This document shows positions 57,998 through 64,000 of a stretch of DNA of 64,000 nt, piece after piece; the stretch's first letter is position 1, and each line of letters opens with the position of its first letter. A model generated the notes under the pieces. That model ran no database searches, was not told where the DNA came from, and saw nothing but the letters and a program-made list of their open reading frames with translations. Both the position numbers and the translations under genes were made by a program. Source of the DNA: Filosporella fistucella. Lineage: Eukaryota > Ascomycota > Leotiomycetes > Helotiales. Where the stretch lies: contig JAQJZZ010000013.1 of NCBI GenBank assembly GCA_030077755.1, positions 62,001-126,000 on the forward strand, given 5' to 3'.

Positions 57998-60613
57998 TCA
58001 ACTTGCTTCCCTTTTTGGATCCTGTATTCTTGCTAACTCTAGGAGCAATCGATATAGATATATACTCATATCGACATCTCGGAAAGCTTTGCCAAACCAC
58101 ACTCTCCCTTGGTCCGCAATCTGTTTTGCTACTCGTCGTCCATTTGGGGTCGATGTCAGGTAAAAAACAAGTTCTGGAAGCTCTTCCATGCTTTGGCTGA
58201 CTGGTACATAATGAACCCAGGGCATCAGACGATCATCGTGCCATTCCCGGAACACGGTCTGCTTCAACGGTACAGACTTTGAAGCTAGTAACTTGTAATA
58301 CCTCCCACTAATTCCATTCCCGTCAATATCAAATACGAGTTTCGATTTCAGTGCTCTGTCCTTGTCAGACCAAGACTTAGTGCGGAAGAAAGCGTTTTGC
58401 TCTCTGCAATACTTTCGTCCGCAACCGAAAATTCTCGAAAACGCAACGTCATACAGCCTAATATTCAAAAATGAAGATGCATATGGGCGAACTACGCCAT
58501 TGATCTTCCGCAAATAATAGTGCTGCTTTCTTTCCAAATTTTGAGCTAGTGAAACAAACCTCTGCCGATGGAAATAGTGCCAAGAATCATCGCGAGCAAC
58601 GCCACCTGTCGCTGAACCCGCCCAATATAACTTGTTCTGCTTGTTCTTCCACTCGATGTCGTTTTCTTCGTCGTATCGGAATTCCGACTCTATATAAGCA
58701 GGACTAGGAAACAAAATGTCGTTCATAGTCGAAGGCGAGCCCGTCGTGAGGATTGGTACCATGCCTTCGACGAATCGAAGAGAAGGAGGACTGAGGAAGA
58801 GGCCATGCAGTTTGCTGTACTCAGGATGTTGGCATAGGTTCATGACGGATGTTCTGTTGGTAACGAACTCCAGTCCCAACATATCAATTTCCCCACTGGC
58901 AATGTGTTTGCTGACGTTCTGGTGGGAGGCACAAAACTTGGTAATTTCGTCCCAGCTGGGGCGCCCAGAGAAGTCCATGACCCTGGGTTGCTCTCCCTCA
59001 GATGATTGACTCTGTTTGCCATTATGTGCGAAGAGCACTCTAGGCTCGTCAAAGTGATTAACAAGAAATTTTACGTCTGGTAATCTACCCTGCAAACCCT
59101 CCATCAATTGGTTGAACAGCATCCCGAAATGCCTATCGTAACTCCGGTTAGGATGTGTACAATCAGTAGTGGCCCTAGTCCCCGAGAAAGAGCACCCCCA
59201 CACCTCGATATTCCAGACTCTCTGCACATCCTTAACGGCTTTGAGAATATCAATACCACTCTTCTTCCAAAAAGGCGAGATACTTTCGTATATTGCATCA
59301 AAATCATCAATAATGGGCGAACCACTTTGCACAGCAAATTGATACCATTGATCAAAGCCTGGTGGTGGTTCCACGCCGTACCTTCGTCGATACTCTGTGC
59401 ATGCAGTGACAAAGCTTTTCGACTGCCTTTGCACCAAAATTTCGAACTCAGTCTTGCTTTGATCGACGAGAAGCTCGACTGGATGTTTTGAGTAGCTGCC
59501 AGTACGGTATGGTGATAGATATACAGCTTTTTCGATCTCGATAATGTTCATCAAATAGGGAAGCAGAGGAATCAGGATCAAAATCCAGAGAGTGGATCTC
59601 TTTCGTATTTCTGCTGGTAACATCTGGGCAATTTGAGAAAGCACTAAAACTGAGGCCAGAAACGTTGCAAATGCGTGCAGTTCTGAGGACTGCACGAAAG
59701 GATTGCGATCTGACAAGACACAAAACGATAGCACCGTTGATGCAGCAAGCCACGATGTGTGAGAAGCCTCAATGCGTGTCAGTATTCGTGAATCAACTCT
59801 TGAGAAACAGGAAAGACTTACAAATCTTGACAGAGAATACCAGGAAAGAGCCTTCGTCATGCCTACTGCAATAATTGAAAAAAGATCAAGGCTTACCAAG
59901 CCGAAGGCCAAGCTTTGTATACCAATTGCCACTACCATTGTAACCAGGACTCTTGATGCCAATGGATAGATGTCTTCTTCGAAATTCACAAGAGGAAGGC
60001 ATCGTCTACTGCTGAATGACCTTGGAATGAACGTAACGAAAACGAAAAATAGAGCGACTGTTGCGATAGCCGATAACGCAGTTTCGAAGTTATTCCCATC
60101 AGAGAGAGCAAAAATGGCAATAGAAGCCACCAAGATCGTTCCAGAAAGCGTGGTTACCAGACAGGAGATCAAAGTTATATCGCCATTCATCGACTCCTGT
60201 AGCTTCGGTCGGAGAGCCTTTTCGGCAACAAAGAGAAGCGGTGTTAATGCTGGCTACAATCACTCAAGTCAGATTTCCCCTTTCCAGTAATATGGACAGT
60301 TTCTTACCAGTAGTACAACTGAATGACTTTCCACCTTACAAATGCAAGCGATAGCAGCGCAAATTGCAACTATCCATAGTGACGTAGGTTGTGACGTGGA
60401 GCCCGCACAAATATTGAACGGAGAGCCTTTGCCAACATTTGATCGTTTTGAAACTCTGAAGAGTAAGGGAAGTATAGCCCAGCAGAAAATCTCAGAATAC
60501 GGTTCAGAAGTCCTGGTGGAAAAATGCTGTGCTGACAGTGTGGAAAGTACAGGAATCACAACTGCACCTATAGTGGAACCAAATCCATTCCCGGTCAGCT
60601 GCGGGTTCAGCAT
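57998..60613 (-). CDS. GT90 glycosyltransferase, CAP10-like
   Basis: Two exons (60613-60308 and 60253-57998) join in phase to 853 residues. The N-terminal 300 or so residues carry many hydrophobic segments, likely a multi-span membrane region in the Golgi or ER. The catalytic domain starts near YRRRYGVEPPPGFDQWY, a hallmark of CAP10/GT90 proteins. It continues with MDFSGRPSWDEIT, EFRYDEENDIEWKNKQNKLYWAGSATGG and KSKLVFDIDGNGISGRYYKLLASKSVPLKQTVF, ending in YVPVSQSMEELPELVFYL. In Cryptococcus, CAP10 is needed for capsule and related enzymes are xylosyltransferases; in ascomycetes the homologues probably decorate wall or secreted glycans. Head-to-head with a GT69 gene. Confidence 0.9.
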
Positions 60614-61427
60614 TTTCGGAACATGGGATTCGAATTGATGCTACTTCTAGGTGAACATTTGGCACAACATGACAAAGGTTCAATATCATATTTGCACTTC
60701 CAGTACCAAGAACTGTGCCACTTTTAGAGTCGTATAAGCGGCTTGGTAAGCGTGCAGCCAGTTGCCTCGTATTTCCTGTACCAACTGAATTCAACCGGTT
60801 TCGAGTAGGCACAGATATTTTGCTGCAGCCTGATATTGACCACCATGGTAAATGTTGCCTATTACTCGCTTGTCGCTCAATGATTCATCCCTTCTACGAG
60901 TGGAGTGATACTGAACAACTCGGAAATCATGCTTCTTGGTGCAGGTAGATTTACGAAGCAAAATCAAGCTAACATATGTGCCCAATTAGTTTACTTCATT
61001 TTATTTTTCAAGTTGCCGCCGAGAAACCTACTCCCAAATGAGGTAGGTAGTCTTAATACTATGACGGTTTTTAGGAGAGGAAATGTTCGAAAGGTGAAAC
61101 CTTGACGTGATGTTTTCTTAGCGTCTCGTCTATGTTATAGTACAACCAACGACTTTTACCTTCTCACATAAAGTGCGAGAGCGAAGTTGACTCCGCCACG
61201 AAATATTTGGTGCCCTAGTGAGGATAAAACGGCCTCGGATACTGAAGGATTCATTTATCCTTGAACGTACGGTCAAAATTGGCCGGAGGAGCTATGGGAA
61301 GGTGCCTGTACAATGCATCGTGCTCTAAGTCTTTGCCGCACACATGCAGTACTGCAACCCCTAACATTGAGGCATGGATAATGATCTAGAGTTAATATTT
61401 CCGAAATCTGCTTGAGAAAATGCATTT
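60614..61427. promoter_or_regulatory. Shared promoter region of the GT90/GT69 pair
   Basis: This 0.8-kb spacer lies between two outward-facing glycosyltransferase genes, so a bidirectional promoter is possible. I see no gene inside it. Confidence 0.45.
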
Positions 61428-62746
61428 ATGACAATGTTCCGAAGTCAATGTTGCAGGACAATACGTTCATGGCGGCGATGGAATCATCCAGCCATTCTTA
61501 TTTTCCTTTTATTCATTTTCGTTGATTTCATTGACCATCTCCTTGTTCCTCAACCCCAAACACGAAGTCCACCGCCCGAGAGAAGCGTTAAAGATGAAAA
61601 TTCACGAACAGACCGAATTTTCATTGCTAGCATGCACATGAATAACGAGCAGATTCTGAGATCACATTGGAATGAAGTAGTGGTTGATCTTGTTAAGTAT
61701 CTAGGCCCCAAAAATGTATACATTTCGGTTCTCGAGAGTGGTAGCTTGGACAATTCGAAGGGGGCCTTGAGAGACCTGGACGAAAAATTGGAAGGCTTGG
61801 GCGTCGAGAGGAATATTGAACTGAGTGACACAACGCACAAAGATCTACTCATGAGAAATTCAACCGCGGATCACAGTGGGTGGGTATGGACAAGCCGCAA
61901 AAAGAGAGAGATGCGCAGGATCCCATATTTGGCAGGAATTCGAAACCGTGTGATGGAGAAGCTGAGTACCTTGGCGGTTGGAAGAGATGGGAAAGAGAAG
62001 AGATACTTTGACAAGATCTTGTGGTTGAACGATGTCATTTTCACGGCAAGTGTTCTATTTTATTTACTTTCAAGACTAATTTTTCATCTCAGGTTGAGGA
62101 TATTATGACACTCCTAGAGACTAGAAATGGCAGTTACGCTGCTGCTTGTTCCCTCGACTTTTCGAAACCTCCTCAATACTACGACACATTCGCACTTCGA
62201 GACATCTCTGGGGCGAAGACCACCTCCCATATATACCCTTACTTCCTTGATTCGAAGTCACGAAAGGCAATGATATCACATAGCCCGATACCGGTGAAGT
62301 CATGTTGGAACGGCATAGTTGTTTTCCAAGCAGCGCCATTCTACAAAGATTTGAAATTTCGAGGACTGCCGGACAGTCTAGCCAGCCATCACTTAGAGGC
62401 ATCTGAGTGTTGTCTTGTTCACCAAGATAATCCATTAAGCATCACTGATGGCGTCTGGCTCAATCCGAATGTGAGAGTTGCATACAGCGCGGAGGCATAC
62501 TCAGAAGTAAACCCACCCTCTGGTATATGGCCGAGCAAAATAGTGCAGTGGGTGGGAATATGGCGAAATCGAGTCGCCAGATGGGGCGGGTTTCCGCGCA
62601 GGATGTCAGAAAAATATATCGTGAACAGGAGATTACAGAAATGGCGTACTGAATCAGTGGTAAATCCCGGACTCGACGAATTTTCAAGTCATTGTATAAT
62701 CAATGAAATGCAGGTTCTGGTAGAACACGGATGGGCTCATATTTGA
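61428..62746 (+). CDS. GT69 glycosyltransferase, CAP59/CMT1-like
   Basis: Two exons (61428-62045 and 62093-62746) give 423 residues. The intron begins with GC (ACG|GCAAGT) and ends CTCAG; this junction alone joins WLNDVIFT to VEDIMTLL in phase. The N-terminus has one membrane anchor (AILIFLLFIFVDFIDHLLV) after a short basic cytosolic tail, giving a type II Golgi topology. The CAP59-like catalytic domain contains FIASMHMNNEQILRSHW, YISVLESGSLDNSKGALRDL, the NDV motif, and AAACSLDFSKPPQYYDTFALRD. Family members include Cryptococcus CAP59 and the alpha-1,3-mannosyltransferase CMT1. Met at 61434 is an alternative start. Confidence 0.9.
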
Positions 62747-64000
62747 ATTATCTTGGCTTCTTGGGAGATCTCCATCGATGAATGGGTATAATCGGTCATC
62801 TCACTGGACCCCGAAAATGATTTAGAGCAGCACAGCTCAGGAACTTCAAGCTCCAGTTTTCGAGCTCAGCATGACGAGAGTGAGTAAGCCCTAGAAAATT
62901 GGCGCTTCGGCCCCTGAACAGACCGGGTTGGATATAGTGGTGCAGCGCCACAACCTTAACCCCGCAGCTCGGCACTCCAAGAGCCGGACTTCCGGTCTGG
63001 CCGACGGGCAGATGAAATTATTTCAACGAGCAATTTGATCTGAAAGCTGTACCATGGCACGAAATGAATAGACCATTTTCAAAGTAGGGACAATTATCAT
63101 CAGAGCCAGATAAATTATCATTTGTACGCCAAATGTGGATGGATATTTTCTTTCCTTTTGTATTGAATTTGTCGCAAGCCTGGATTGGCGCAAGACAAAA
63201 TGCCCACCAAGCAGCAAAGTGTGCTCCAAATGCTTCGAATTCCTCGTAATACCTACCGAGCTTAGTCGAATTACTCTACGCGATTGAATTGTTATTTTTT
63301 GGAATAAGTCCAAGTGAGGATGTCAAAGAAAAGGAAGAAATCACGATATGGTGAGGACTTCCCTCGGCCAACTTGTCCCTTGTATTCCCTCCTGTACAGA
63401 AATCCACGCGAGTGTAAAGTTCTCAAGAGACTACTATCGCAAGCCAGCTCATTTGATTTGGATTGACGTGGTCATCTCGTATTTGGAAAAGCCATGTTCA
63501 AAATCCTTCCGGTTTGCCCGACGCATAAACTGTGCCTCGCTCCTGCGCCAACAGCTCAGCCCATACAGAATACGTCGACTTCAGGTGGCAAGAGATTACA
63601 ACCTGAGATAAAGCCCGGGGAGTAAAAAGAATCCGTGGGACACAACGCCGTACCTCGAAATTTTTCATTCAGGTTTGGAAAATTCAGGGAAACCCCCTCT
63701 TTCCGCTTGGAGAGAGCAAACAGCTTGTGGTTGAAGAGGTTTCTGGGGAAAATTCGATGGAGAGTCGCGAGGAGTGCGATGAACTATTTCTTACTTCTTC
63801 ATAAGTCTGGAAATGTTGTACTTTGTCTTCATATAAATATTTTATGTTCATATAGACCATTTTGCCGAGGCTAAGAGCCTGAGAGAAATTGCTGGCATTT
63901 GATAATGTTGAATTGAACGTGGAAAGTTTAGAGACTTAGAGGCTGACAAACTGCCTGACTGCACAGACCTGCAATGTTAGCCTCGCTAGTACAAACTAGA
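62747..64000. other. Intergenic to the window end, no gene seen
   Basis: Short frames on both strands (for example 63348-63611 plus, 63023-63313 minus) have no recognisable domain or clear splice partners. The promoter or tail of a gene beyond the window could lie here. Confidence 0.4.

Noticed and set aside
1..64000. CRISPR arrays, bacterial operons, rRNA genes
   Set aside because: None seen; the spliced gene structure and gene families are those of a fungal nuclear genome.

Overview
The window reads as nuclear DNA of a filamentous ascomycete (Pezizomycotina; a leotiomycete is my guess from gene content, not shown). The reasons: short introns of about 44-65 bp with CTAAC/CTGAC-like branch sites, dispersed single genes on both strands with no operons, fungal-only families (Zn2Cys6 regulator, HET proteins, LaeA-like methyltransferase, CAP10/CAP59-type glycosyltransferases), and a Woronin-body HEX1 gene ending in the peroxisomal signal SRL. 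Woronin bodies occur only in Pezizomycotina. Most genes were rebuilt by joining exons in phase, so several models differ from the longest open frames.

Layout. 0-10 kb: 3' part of a single-pass membrane protein; a nucleoside 2-deoxyribosyltransferase-like gene; an FMP52/epimerase-like NAD(P)-binding protein; a four-exon secreted ricin-B-type (beta-trefoil) lectin-like protein; an ABM-fold (dimeric alpha-beta barrel) protein; a fungal tautomerase; and bleomycin hydrolase. 10-15 kb: a 14-TM efflux transporter convergent with a secreted GMC oxidoreductase. 15-21 kb: long regulatory DNA and hex1, whose upstream exons encode an unusual repeat-bearing N-terminal extension. 21-25 kb: an AT-rich, RIP-like island and broken zinc-finger or F-box-like pieces. 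25-30 kb: a plant-type O-methyltransferase and a LaeA-like methyltransferase. 30-34 kb: gene-poor DNA with a truncated HET-type fragment. 34-39 kb: histidine phosphatase, a second MFS transporter, and a Zn2Cys6 regulator convergent with it. 39-42.6 kb: nearly empty, with one disrupted coding-like stretch. 42.6-51.4 kb: an NF-X1/Hrr1-type helicase divergent from a large HET-domain gene. 52-57 kb: SAGA subunit Spt8 and two small secreted proteins. 58-63 kb: a divergent pair of capsule-type glycosyltransferases (GT90 CAP10-like and GT69 CAP59-like).

How they fit. No polyketide or peptide synthase backbone is present, so the transporters, methyltransferases and oxidoreductase do not make an obvious biosynthetic cluster. 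Housekeeping genes (hex1, spt8, bleomycin hydrolase, helicase) are interspersed with accessory genes for secretion, transport and nonself recognition. The most notable features are the HEX1 extension with its exact 60-bp period, the CAP10/CAP59-like head-to-head pair, two GC-AG introns, the secreted small-protein pair, and decayed islands that look RIP-affected. All family calls come from reading motifs by eye. No database search was run.
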